From Candidatus Obscuribacterales bacterium (GTDB lineage Bacteria > Cyanobacteriota > Vampirovibrionia > Obscuribacterales > Obscuribacteraceae), in contig JAKFUT010000001.1 in NCBI GenBank assembly GCA_021732565.1, positions 1 to 50,692 on the forward strand: DNA of 50,692 nucleotides. Reading direction: 5' to 3'. Shown piece by piece: positions 15,320 to 23,746 of the stretch. The translations under genes and the position numbers were made by a program. Below the pieces are notes generated by a model. It saw only the letters and a list, made by a program, of their open reading frames with translations. It searched no databases and was not told the origin of the DNA. Positions within the stretch are counted from its first letter, which is position 1. Each line of letters opens with the position of its first letter.

Positions 15320-16012
15320 TTAGCGCTTGAACTCACCGGTCGATTGTCCTGGCGAGTTTACCAAACCTTCTTTTATTGCCCTGACAGCAGCCTGAGTTCG
15401 GTCAGCTACCCGGAGCTTTTCCAGGATATGTCTCATGTGTGTTTTTACGGTTTCAAGGCTTATGACGAGTCGATTGGCCATTTGGTGATTGGATGCTCCG
15501 TCAACAAGCAGGCTGAGAACTTCAAGCTCACGTTCACTTAATTTGAAAGAATTGGTCGCAGCCGGTTGCACCGGCAAACGGCTTTCTGGCTGCAACGCTC
15601 GTATTATTTGTTTTGCAATACCAGGATCCAGCCATATAGCTCCATCCATCACGGAGCGTATGGCAGTGGCCAGCTGACTGGCCGAAATGTCCTTGAGACA
15701 GTAGGCATCGGCACCGGCCGACAGTGCGGCAAAAATGTCTTCATTGTTTTTATGCGAGGTGATAAGAATCACTTTTGTTTCCAGCGAAAGCTTGATCTCT
15801 CTGGTTGCTTCGATTCCATTCATACCCGGTAGGCCTATGTCCAGCAATATGAGATCGGGCCGCAATTCCATTGCTTTACTTACCGCAATTTTGCCATCGC
15901 CGGCTTCAGCGATAACAGCAATCTCCGGTATGGTCTCTAGCATTTTCTTGAGCCCAAGCCGAGTGATCTCATGATCTTCAACGACTATGACGGTGATTGG
16001 AGTGTTTGACAT
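15320..16012 (-). CDS. NarL/FixJ-type response regulator (REC + LuxR HTH)
   Basis: 230 residues. The receiver (5-125) has VEDHEITR at the acidic pocket, D58 in LILLDIGLPGMNG, T85 and K107. The LuxR HTH (about 156-220) shows LSERELEVLSLLVDGASNHQMANRLVISLETVKTHMRHIL with normal spacing. It is paralogous to the regulator at 91-846, with a shorter linker. It lies tail to tail with the REC-kinase gene. The start ATG is preceded by a very close GGGGGA. It is probably the DNA-binding output of that kinase or of a wider phosphorelay in this island (inference). Confidence 0.95.
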   Translation of the reverse strand: MSNTPITVIVVEDHEITRLGLKKMLETIPEIAVIAEAGDGKIAVSKAMELRPDLILLDIGLPGMNGIEATREIKLSLETKVILITSHKNNEDIFAALSAGADAYCLKDISASQLATAIRSVMDGAIWLDPGIAKQIIRALQPESRLPVQPAATNSFKLSERELEVLSLLVDGASNHQMANRLVISLETVKTHMRHILEKLRVADRTQAAVRAIKEGLVNSPGQSTGEFKR

Positions 16013-16029
16013 GATCCCCCGGATTTAAA

Positions 16030-16053
16030 GGCGCCAGAACTGCTACAGGCGCC
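16030..16053 (-). terminator. weak terminator-like hairpin between two minus-strand signalling genes
   Basis: ggcgcc occurs twice as an inverted repeat (16030-16035 and 16048-16053) with a 12-nt loop. Read on the minus strand, the downstream bases are tttaaat. It could end transcription from the REC-Hpt-REC gene or act in the leader of the regulator at 16012. A run of seven A on the plus-strand side argues against a plus-strand terminator. Confidence 0.4.
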
Positions 16054-16148
16054 AAAAAAACGACCGTTAATACTATCCCCTTTGTTATTATGAACTAGTC
16101 ACGGCGAAACGTCATCCACTCGAAGAGTGATAGTCTGCTTTCCTAAAT

Positions 16149-17309
16149 TCAGGCCGCTGAGCGGTTGGCCCGGGTGGGACTCAGATAACTAGTAACTAGT
16201 CCCACAAAATCAGTATTCGGTGCATTCTTAGGCAGGACGCCGTTACCTCCCGCGGCAATGGCCTCGTTGCGGCGTGCCTGGTCGTGCGGTTCATATACAA
16301 ACAAGATGGGGAGGTTCATCCAGCATCTGCGGCGTCGCAATTGACTGCAAATTTCAAGAACGTCAACCTCTGCCATTGAAATATTCAAAATAAGAAGTTG
16401 GGGTTGAATATACTCCATCGTCTCAGCTACTAACTTTACGTCCGAAAAACTGTAAACAAGGAAATCCTCCGCACTTAGTAAAGCCTCCGCCCTACGGGTG
16501 AATGTACGACAGTCGTCGAGAATCAGGATCCGCTTTGCGGAGGATAGAGAGTTGTGGCTCGCGACCTTTGTATTTTTCTCTTGATTGCTGCGAAATTCTT
16601 GCACTATAGTCGCCGCCTGAACCAATGACGTATCGATGAGGCACCAGAGGTCCGGGCTCCAAAAGTCTCCCGGGTTGGCCATGATTGCTCTCAATGAGTA
16701 TTCAACTTTTCTCATTAGTTTGCCGACTTCGGGAAAGCCACAGGAACCAGCTGTACCATTTAATGTGTGTGCTTTCAACAGAGCTGTTTCAAACAAAGAT
16801 CGATCATCCGGCTGCCTCTTCGCTAACGAAACTGCAGTTGCTACTGCTCCTATCGTCTCGGGCAATTCGGTGAGAAATTGTTCTCTTAACTGATTAAGCA
16901 GTTCGTCGAACCCTTGTTCTTCCGCTGTTGAAATTTTTCGGTCATCTCCAAGCAGCTCACCTATCTGCTCGGCAAATATTGCTCGTGAGATTGGTTTGTG
17001 AAGTATGAGCGCTACGTTGAGTTCGAACTTGAGTTTGCAGAACGACGTAGTATCGCGCCAGTGGGCCGTTACGAATACAATCGGCACATTGATCCCCGCT
17101 TTTCGAATCTCGGTTATCCAGGTCAGACCGTCTATGGTAGGTAACTCGCCATCCACAATTATGAGGTCGAATGATTTGAGCCCCAGTTCTATCGACGCTT
17201 CCGATGCATTGAGCGCTTTTATGATTTGATAGCCGCGTTCTTCCAGAGTGGGTACGATGAGCCTTAGAAATTTCGGATCGTCATCAACTACCAGGATGCT
17301 TTTTTTCAT
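16149..17309 (-). CDS. REC-Hpt-pseudoREC phosphorelay protein
   Basis: 386 residues with three modules. REC1 (2-122) is complete: VDDDP, D53 in LIIVDGELPTIDG, T81, K105. A central Hpt domain (about 130-240) carries H181 in KAHTLNGTAGSCGF. REC2 (258-376) keeps LDD and K361, but the phospho-Asp position is N309 (LLILNISM; codon checked on the minus strand) and the Thr position is Tyr, so it is likely a non-phosphorylatable receiver. By family, such proteins pass phosphate from a hybrid kinase to a final regulator. It lies upstream of and co-oriented with the NarL-type regulator at 16012, and is divergent from the lone Hpt gene at 17747. Confidence 0.9.
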   Translation of the reverse strand: MKKSILVVDDDPKFLRLIVPTLEERGYQIIKALNASEASIELGLKSFDLIIVDGELPTIDGLTWITEIRKAGINVPIVFVTAHWRDTTSFCKLKFELNVALILHKPISRAIFAEQIGELLGDDRKISTAEEQGFDELLNQLREQFLTELPETIGAVATAVSLAKRQPDDRSLFETALLKAHTLNGTAGSCGFPEVGKLMRKVEYSLRAIMANPGDFWSPDLWCLIDTSLVQAATIVQEFRSNQEKNTKVASHNSLSSAKRILILDDCRTFTRRAEALLSAEDFLVYSFSDVKLVAETMEYIQPQLLILNISMAEVDVLEICSQLRRRRCWMNLPILFVYEPHDQARRNEAIAAGGNGVLPKNAPNTDFVGLVTSYLSPTRANRSAA

Positions 17310-17746
17310 CTTCTTCGCTCGCCGTGAAAGTTACTTGCTGACCTAACTATTCTGAATCAAGTTCACTTTGCGCGGAATCACCTTAATGAGCCATTCGGGT
17401 CACCGTTGGAGTGATGCTTCCGGTCGATGGCGATTGCTGAAACTTGAGACAAGCGTTCACGCGGTGCGCACAAGCGCAGTGACGTTCCGGTGCTATGTTA
17501 TTCCAGGTCTCTTTACTCATTTAATGCCTGCAGGAAATTCCCGAGTCTTTTCATGAACTTGGGCTGGATAGTAAGGAAACACCACTAACGAATTTCTTTA
17601 AGAATCCGTGCCCGGCATTTGAAATCACTCCGGAGAGTGACGTGCGGGTGAGTTTCGAGTGCAAGAGCATTTGGGAAAAACAAAACTAATCTTTCAATTT
17701 GAAGACGAGTCCGTTGCAGCCTTCAAAGTGGTAAACAGGAGTTACT
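17310..17746. other. 437-bp divergent intergenic region between REC-Hpt-REC and Hpt genes
   Basis: No convincing gene in either direction. The only frame of note (17368-17556) lacks an initiation site and a protein-like composition. A short hairpin, cactc-cgga-gagtg, occurs near 17630. Promoters for both divergent genes are expected here; none was resolved by eye. Confidence 0.35.
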
Positions 17747-18178
17747 ATGCACAACACCAGCGTCGACGAAGAACTCAAGGAATTCCTGGAAGACTTGATG
17801 TCAGGCATTGAAATTGAGGCAAAGCAACAACTCGCTCGCGTACTTGATAGAGCAAGATTCGATTTGAAATCCTCCATAAATGAAGTCCAAATTCAAACCG
17901 TCGAAAGTGTTTTTCTTGCGGTACACACCCTCAGAGGGACAGTACGCGTGAGCGATCATTCAAATCTAGAAGTTGTTTGCGTGCCTCTAGAAAAGATGTT
18001 CGGCGCATTGCGGCAAGGAGATCTCGCGTGCACCCCGCAATTGCTGGAGATAGCTGTCAGGTCGGCTACAGAAATTCAGAAAATTGTAGCCTCGCCACCC
18101 GATGCAAGTCTATCCGTTGAACAGGTTGCACTGGTGCAAGAGTTGCGTCAAATGACTCTCAATAGTCGCTGTTGCTAG
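17747..18178 (+). CDS. single-domain Hpt phosphotransfer protein
   Basis: 143 residues, all helical in appearance. FLAVHTLRGTVRV carries the Hpt signature H-x-L-R-G with phospho-acceptor H60, followed by the second helix of the bundle (LEVVCVPLEKMFGALRQGD). An AGGAG Shine-Dalgarno lies 6 nt before the start. Lone Hpt proteins shuttle phosphate between the receiver of a hybrid kinase and a response regulator. Candidate partners here are the hybrid kinase at 19752 (which has no Hpt of its own) and the REC proteins on either side (inference from context). Confidence 0.85.
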   Translation: MHNTSVDEELKEFLEDLMSGIEIEAKQQLARVLDRARFDLKSSINEVQIQTVESVFLAVHTLRGTVRVSDHSNLEVVCVPLEKMFGALRQGDLACTPQLLEIAVRSATEIQKIVASPPDASLSVEQVALVQELRQMTLNSRCC

Positions 18179-18716
18179 GTTTTCATGCTTGTTGGACGCC
18201 GTCTGTTTCGCGCCGGGACAGTACCGGGAAAGCTTTTGTCTCCGCGTGGGAACTGGTATTCCTCTCAATACTGGATTGAGAGGAGTTCCAGTCGAAGCTA
18301 TGTGCGTCGCGGAATGCAAACTTGACCTGTGTAGAATCTGAGCGAAGCGTATTTCTGAAGAGATCAGTCCCTTGCCGACTGGCGAACCTGACTGCCGGAG
18401 TAAAGCACTTCGCGCTTAGCTTGCATGGACTGCGCGGGTATAGATAGCCCAATCATTATGTGTATCTGTTTTTGGCTATGGAGTTCATCCTCTGCCGATC
18501 TTGAAGACAATTCTTTCCGTCCGATTGCCGATGTTACGGTCTGGATTAGCCGAAAACACCGAAGATTGGCAAGAATCTCACGAGAGCTTGTCGATGCATC
18601 CCAAAAGTCGGTGAAGGAACTCACTCTGATTGGTGATGAAACTACTCATGTTTGGGGATATCGCAAGCACGTATATGTTGCGACACTATAAATGGACTCG
18701 TAAACGGTGGTGTCAA
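18179..18716. other. 538-bp intergenic region with a large hairpin
   Basis: Short frames on both strands overlap each other and none has good coding character. The main structure is the hairpin at 18252-18292. The frame of the downstream REC gene is open back to 18630, but the ATG at 18717 begins the receiver fold and is preceded by a ggtgg stretch. The region could carry a small RNA or a long leader for the REC gene. Confidence 0.35.
18252..18292. repeat. two-tier inverted repeat (stable hairpin)
   Basis: tcctctcaat (18260-18269) and attgagagga (18275-18284) form a perfect 10-bp stem with a 5-nt actgg loop. An outer 5-bp stem, actgg (18252-18256) and ccagt (18288-18292), closes it across 3-nt internal loops. 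The loop repeats the outer-stem sequence, so an alternative pairing of loop with the 3' arm is possible. There is no T tract, so it is not a typical terminator. Confidence 0.5.
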
Positions 18717-19115
18717 ATGCAAATTGAAAAGGTCCTAATGGTCGATGACGATGCTGCCATTCGCAAAGTCGCCGAGGTCAGCCTATCTCGAGTTGGCCAC
18801 TGGGATGTAGTATTGGCAGACTCAGGTAAGAAAGCAATTGAGATTATGTCCGAATACCGACCGGACGTCATTCTGCTTGATGTGATGATGCCAGGCATGG
18901 ATGGCCCGACGACATTCAAGAAATTAAGGGAATCCACTGGAATCCCGATTATCTTTATGACAGCGAAGGTACAAAGAGAAGAGGTTCAAGCCTACTACGA
19001 CTTAGGTGCGGCGGGTGTCATTATGAAACCGTTTGATCCTCTCCTTCTTCCTTCTGAAATTCAAAGCGTATTCGATAAAAGCCTGAATTCTATAAACTCA
19101 CAATCTACGGCATGA
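18717..19115 (+). CDS. single-domain receiver (CheY-like) protein
   Basis: 132 residues forming one complete receiver: VDDD at 9-12, D55 in VILLDVMMPGMDG, T82 in FMTAK and K104. There is no output domain, so it works as a phosphate carrier or a protein-binding switch. The stop overlaps the start of the RedB-like gene (ATGA), and the hybrid kinase follows, so the three genes form one coupled operon. The upstream in-frame extension to 18630 is not receiver-like. Confidence 0.9.
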   Translation: MQIEKVLMVDDDAAIRKVAEVSLSRVGHWDVVLADSGKKAIEIMSEYRPDVILLDVMMPGMDGPTTFKKLRESTGIPIIFMTAKVQREEVQAYYDLGAAGVIMKPFDPLLLPSEIQSVFDKSLNSINSQSTA

Positions 19116-19750
19116 CTAACCACCAGGTAAGCGAGGCGAATAAGGCGAGAGTCCCTGAAAAGGAACTGTTCTGTTTGATAGTCATCCTCTGGCTCGGTTT
19201 GGTGATCGCTGGCTATTCACTGTTATTGTCCTATGAACGGTCTCGCGGACCAGTAACACAAAGCCCTGTTCGCTGGCCGGTCGACACATGCATTCAGCGA
19301 CCCGCTGGTTGTTTCACTCTGGTTCTGTTCGCTCATCCGAAATGCCCTTGCACTGCGGCAACCCTGAGTGAGTTGGCTCTTCTAATGACGCACTGCCGGC
19401 AGCTGAAAGCACGGGTGCTCTTTTTGAAACCGGCGAGTCTATCTGAAGGGTGGGAAAGAGGTCCATCCCGGGATCGTGCAATAGCCATTCCGGGCGTGAC
19501 TGTGGCCAGCGATGAATGCGGCAAGGAAGCTGCCCGTTTCAATGCCCGTACGTCGGGCGAAGTGGTAGTTTACGATCCTGCCGGAAATTTGGTGTTTCAT
19601 GGGGGAATTACAGCCGGCCGCGGGCATGAAGGAGACAACCAGGGTCTCGATGCGATAGAAAGCATTGTTAGAAACGGATACTCTGCCTGTCGACAGACCC
19701 CTGTGTTTGGATGTTCCCTCTCTGACAAGAGTTCTCCAGATAGCGACTAA
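19112..19750 (+). CDS. membrane-anchored thioredoxin-fold protein with CPC motif (RedB-like)
   Basis: One transmembrane segment (about 18-40), then a periplasmic domain. LVLFAHPKCPCTAATLSEL gives a C78-P-C80 motif at the place of the thioredoxin active site, and VFHGGITAGRGHEGDNQG (162-178) is the second conserved block of the RedB-like family as I recall it. A role in thiol or metal redox chemistry at the membrane is inferred. The C-P-C arrangement is shorter than CxxC, so it is not a standard thioredoxin; it may bind metal or act as a peroxiredoxin-like reductase. The gene is coupled to the upstream REC gene (ATGA) and ends 1 bp before the hybrid kinase start, suggesting that it feeds a redox state to that kinase. 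Confidence 0.72.
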   Translation: MTNHQVSEANKARVPEKELFCLIVILWLGLVIAGYSLLLSYERSRGPVTQSPVRWPVDTCIQRPAGCFTLVLFAHPKCPCTAATLSELALLMTHCRQLKARVLFLKPASLSEGWERGPSRDRAIAIPGVTVASDECGKEAARFNARTSGEVVVYDPAGNLVFHGGITAGRGHEGDNQGLDAIESIVRNGYSACRQTPVFGCSLSDKSSPDSD

Positions 19751-19751
19751 T

Positions 19752-22565
19752 ATGGCGAAAAAAATGACTGAAACGACTGCGATGGATCATAAAGCTGCTC
19801 AAAGGGCGGAAGTGCTCTTTGAGCAGGAGCAGCGATCTGTGTACATCCACACCGATCGTTTGTTCGCCGGGTTGATGATCTGTCAATGGATCGCGGGTGT
19901 TTTGGTTGCGTTAGTGATTTCTCCGCGAACCTGGGCCGGACAATTTAGCGACGTCCACATTCATGTGTGGTCTGCACTTCTCCTGGGCGGGGCGATCACT
20001 TCGTTGCCTGTGTTTCTGGCAGTGTTCAGACCGGGAAAACCAGAAACTCGTCACACCATAGCGATCGCGCAGGCATTGTATTCGGCGTTGCTTATTCACC
20101 TCACGGGCGGAAGGATTGAAAGCCATTTTCATGTATTCGGCTCGCTGGCATTTCTTAGTTTCTACCGAGATTGGCGAGTGCTTATATCAGCGTCGGCGGT
20201 GGTTGCAATTGATCACATTGCCAGGGGAATCATTTTTCCGCAGTCTGTCTATGGTGTTCTGAACATTGAGCCCTGGCGCTGGGTTGAGCATATATGGTGG
20301 GTGGTTTTTGAGAATGTTTTTCTCATTCATACGTGTCTTTGGAATGTGCGGCAAATGCAAGTGACTGCAACCCGCCAATCTGAAGTGGAAACAATCAATG
20401 CAAATATTGAACAGACTGTTAATTTACGAACCGCCGAGTTAATGAGGGCAAAACGAAGGCTGAGTCTGGAAAATGCCGTTGCGCATGTAATTGCCGACGC
20501 CGTTACAATGAACGGAGCGGTGTGTGGAATTCTAAAATCTGTTGGCGAATGTTTGCTTACGGACAACGGCCATGTGTGGTGTGCTTTTTGGAAGGTTGAT
20601 TCTGAGAACAGAACATTGGTTTGTGCTGAATCGCTTCAACTGCCCGGTGGTGTGTTGGAAGAATTCGCGATGCTCTCGAAGAAGATCGCGTTCATGCCCG
20701 GAATCGGTCTGCCGGGACGAATCTGGTTAACTCGGAAGCCCGCAATGATTGAAGATCTTTCAACAGCCGACAATATTCCCCGACTGTCAGTTGCTTTGGC
20801 GTGCGGGCTCAAATCCGCCTTCGCGTTTCCCGTCGTTGACAAGGACAAGGTTCTGGGAGTCTTTGAATTTTTTTCGGAAAGACCCTGTGACGCAGATTCC
20901 GAGATATTGGACATGTTACAAACGCTCGGTAAGCAAATCGCGCAGTTTGCCAGACGGAAGGAGTCTGAATGTGAGACTCAGCGGCTGGCATCGGTTATAC
21001 AATATTCCAGCGACGCCATATTTACCAAGTCTAAAGACAATGTAATCACTAGTTGGAACAATGGTGCCGAGCGTCTTTTGGGCTATACCGCCGAAGAAGT
21101 AAGAGGAAAGCTGGTATTGAATTTGATACCGCCAGAAAAACTGAGAGAGGCTGACATCCTGACAGCCAAAATTGCTGCCGGAGAGCGCATCGATAATTTC
21201 GAAACACAACGAGTAAGGAAGGACGGTAAATTAGTCGATGTCATTTTGTCGTTGGCGCCAATCCTTAGTGAATCTGATGACTTTGGCGGAAGTTCGGTGA
21301 CGCTTCATGATATTACCGAACGCAAGGAAGCCGAACGGCGTGTGAGTGAATTCTATTCGATGGTTTCTCATGAACTTCGGTCTCCTCTTACTTCCATTCG
21401 CGGGGCTCTGGGCCTGATTGAAGGGAGAATTGTGGAAGGTGGCTCGCCCGAGGCCATGGACTTAATAGAGGTAGCTCGTGGTAGTAGCGATCGGCTAATC
21501 CGGCTAATCAACGACATGCTTGACCTGAAAAAAATCGAATGCGGCAAAATGGAATTGGATAAGTCGGATATAGATGTTGAAGCACTGGTTGTTCAAACCT
21601 TGCAAGCGCTGTTGGGAATGGCGGAAGCGTCCAATATAAAACTCTTGCATCAAACGCAGGCTGGTGCGTCTATTTATGCTGATTGGGACAAAGTTACGCA
21701 GATTCTGACAAATCTAGTTTCCAATGCCATCAAATTTTCACCGCATGGAAGCGAAGTCCTGATTGATGTCAAAGACGGCGAACCCGGACAGGTTCGGTTT
21801 TCCGTTATCGACAATGGTCCCGGAATTTCACCAGATGATATGCATAAGCTGTTCGGAAAATTTCAGCAACTCGATTCTTCAGACAGTCGCGCGCAAGGTG
21901 GAACAGGTCTGGGCCTGGCTATTAGCAAAGCTCTCGTCAGAGAGCACTGTGGAACCATTGGCGTGGATAGCACCCCCGGCAGTGGCAGTGTCTTCTGGTT
22001 TGAAATGCCCGAGAAGGAAGCTTCTATTCAAAGCTTCAGGAAAATTCTACCGATTCCCGTTGATAACACGTCTGCGGTCATTCCGGCCGAAGATCAATGC
22101 CATCCTCTCGCGATTGATGTGTCGGAGCAGTTCAGAATTCTTGTTGTGGACGACGACAGAGATACCAGGAAAGTGTTGAAAGCACAGTTGAAGGGGATGG
22201 GGCTGCGATGCATAGAGGCCAGAGACGGCGCTGAAGCGATTGAGCTGGCCCGCAAGTATTGCCCGGACCTGATTGTTCTTGATGTAATAATGCCTAACGA
22301 AGACGGATTTAAAGTTGTTGAGGTTCTCAGTAAGGAGGCGACTGCCGCAACTCCACTGATAATTTATAGCGGCAAGGATCTCTCTCCTGCCGAGAGGAAG
22401 TCGCTTACTTTGGGAAGTACAAGGTACCTCACCAAAGGAACTCATGGTGAGTTCGACTTGTTATCGGGAGTGATTAACGCACTTCTTGAAGGCGCCCGCC
22501 GGCGAGAACCATCGCAAGGTTCTTGTGGACAAACAGCGGAGCATGAGTGTAACACCGTTCAGTAA
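19752..22565 (+). CDS. membrane hybrid histidine kinase (7TM-like sensor-GAF-PAS-HisKA-HATPase-REC)
   Basis: 937 residues from the ATG immediately after the RedB-like stop. The N-terminal membrane domain (about 35-200) carries the His-rich [15 protein letters not shown] segment, then FYRDW and DHIARG, a sensor module seen in other environmental kinases. A coiled linker leads to GAF (about 245-400), PAS (about 410-525), HisKA with H540 ([12 protein letters not shown]), HATPase (N654/N658, DNGPGI, GTGLGLA) and a C-terminal REC (793-915) with D844 and K895. It has no Hpt, so it needs one in trans: the Hpt protein at 17747 is a good candidate. The frame is open back to 19665, but that would overlap the RedB-like gene. 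The histidines of the membrane domain could bind metal or haem (inference). Confidence 0.92.
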   Translation: MAKKMTETTAMDHKAAQRAEVLFEQEQRSVYIHTDRLFAGLMICQWIAGVLVALVISPRTWAGQFSDVHIHVWSALLLGGAITSLPVFLAVFRPGKPETRHTIAIAQALYSALLIHLTGGRIESHFHVFGSLAFLSFYRDWRVLISASAVVAIDHIARGIIFPQSVYGVLNIEPWRWVEHIWWVVFENVFLIHTCLWNVRQMQVTATRQSEVETINANIEQTVNLRTAELMRAKRRLSLENAVAHVIADAVTMNGAVCGILKSVGECLLTDNGHVWCAFWKVDSENRTLVCAESLQLPGGVLEEFAMLSKKIAFMPGIGLPGRIWLTRKPAMIEDLSTADNIPRLSVALACGLKSAFAFPVVDKDKVLGVFEFFSERPCDADSEILDMLQTLGKQIAQFARRKESECETQRLASVIQYSSDAIFTKSKDNVITSWNNGAERLLGYTAEEVRGKLVLNLIPPEKLREADILTAKIAAGERIDNFETQRVRKDGKLVDVILSLAPILSESDDFGGSSVTLHDITERKEAERRVSEFYSMVSHELRSPLTSIRGALGLIEGRIVEGGSPEAMDLIEVARGSSDRLIRLINDMLDLKKIECGKMELDKSDIDVEALVVQTLQALLGMAEASNIKLLHQTQAGASIYADWDKVTQILTNLVSNAIKFSPHGSEVLIDVKDGEPGQVRFSVIDNGPGISPDDMHKLFGKFQQLDSSDSRAQGGTGLGLAISKALVREHCGTIGVDSTPGSGSVFWFEMPEKEASIQSFRKILPIPVDNTSAVIPAEDQCHPLAIDVSEQFRILVVDDDRDTRKVLKAQLKGMGLRCIEARDGAEAIELARKYCPDLIVLDVIMPNEDGFKVVEVLSKEATAATPLIIYSGKDLSPAERKSLTLGSTRYLTKGTHGEFDLLSGVINALLEGARRREPSQGSCGQTAEHECNTVQ

Positions 22566-22606
22566 GTGGTGCGCTGCAAGCATTCGGTGCCGGTCAGGAG
22601 CCACGA

Positions 22607-23746
22607 CTAAATGTCGCTGGTAAATGCGCCCGCATAACCGGTCAATTCTACGTAAGCTTGCCCGTTGATTGGTTTGTCGTTCACGGTTCCGATTGTTTTA
22701 CAGGCACCTTCCCAATAAGTGATACCGCCCGCCTGCTCTCCCACCAATTCCTGGTTGTTGAGCAATGGTTCGACAGTGAGCTCGACACGACGACCAGGAA
22801 TTGAAATATGCCACTGAGCCGGATAGGTAGCCGACGTTGAGGGACTCTTCCACTGGTTTAATACGTCTATTTTATAGTCGGAAAGGCTCAAGTGCTGAGT
22901 GCTACCGTCTGCACCAATGATGGTGCCTGAAGAATTGACGTCGAATCCGCCTGATTTCACACGCATGACATAAAGCATGATCTCGGTGTTGTCGTCAAGT
23001 TGGATGCTAAACCAATCCCAGCCTACCTGTTCTCTTGTGAGCTGATTGCTGCCGAACTCGTGGTCCATCCAGACCAGACCTGTGACAGGGATTGGTTTGC
23101 CGTCACGGATGATGGTACCGGTTGCTTGCAATCGGCTCATAGAATAATAGTGTGAGGCACATCCCTTGCATGATGCTTTCTGGCTCACGCCGTTCTTACC
23201 ATGTAGGGCTGGTGGTTTAGCCGAAACCAACTTGAGATCGATGCCATACTCTGGTGTGGTCGCCTTCAAGATATGAGCATTATTGTCCAGCTGAGCAGTC
23301 CAACCGCCGTTCCAAACGCGATACTTCTGTTGATCCGCGCCGCCGGTTGCCAGTCCGGGGCGATTGGTTCGTGACTGGAAGAAAAAAGACTTGCGGCCCG
23401 GGTCTGTCACTGCAAAATGTGCAAGATAAACGTTATCGACTTTCCAGCGTGACTGCACCTGGTTTGCGGTATTCATGCCCGAACGGAAAAACGTAAGTTC
23501 AAAACCGAACTTCTGGTTCTCTTCTCTGCCGGATAAATGTCCTGTGTAGTACCACCATTCTGTTTTGAAATCATCGTGGGATGCGTGATCGTTCGGAAAT
23601 TTGAACACATAACCGGGTAGTGCGCGCCGAAATTGTCGATCATTCTCCTTTGCTCGTGCCTCGCCTATGGCGATGGGCAGTAAGACCAGAACAATCAAAA
23701 AGACGGCTAGCGCGGGTGGGAAACGTTGCAGCTTCATTTGTTTCAT
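22607..23746 (-). CDS. secreted CrtC/AttH-like lipocalin-fold protein
   Basis: 379 residues with a signal peptide (hydrophobic stretch about 10-28, likely cleavage after ARA near 32). The hallmark KTEWWYYTGHLSG followed by FGFELTFFRSGM places it in the AttH/CrtC (carotenoid hydratase-like) family, exported two-domain lipocalin-like proteins. MDHEFGSNQL...GWDWFSIQLDD is the second conserved block. It is the last gene of the ABC locus and overlaps the permease stop (ATGA), the arrangement of attEFGH in other bacteria. A role as a periplasmic hydrolase/hydratase or lipid-binding partner of the ABC exporter is inferred. The actual substrate is unknown, and no carotenoid genes are nearby. Confidence 0.88.
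   Translation of the reverse strand: MKQMKLQRFPPALAVFLIVLVLLPIAIGEARAKENDRQFRRALPGYVFKFPNDHASHDDFKTEWWYYTGHLSGREENQKFGFELTFFRSGMNTANQVQSRWKVDNVYLAHFAVTDPGRKSFFFQSRTNRPGLATGGADQQKYRVWNGGWTAQLDNNAHILKATTPEYGIDLKLVSAKPPALHGKNGVSQKASCKGCASHYYSMSRLQATGTIIRDGKPIPVTGLVWMDHEFGSNQLTREQVGWDWFSIQLDDNTEIMLYVMRVKSGGFDVNSSGTIIGADGSTQHLSLSDYKIDVLNQWKSPSTSATYPAQWHISIPGRRVELTVEPLLNNQELVGEQAGGITYWEGACKTIGTVNDKPINGQAYVELTGYAGAFTSDI

Noticed and set aside
18425..18691. 88-residue plus-strand frame before the REC gene
   Set aside because: Overlaps other frames on both strands, no family pattern, and its end lies in the region just before the REC start.
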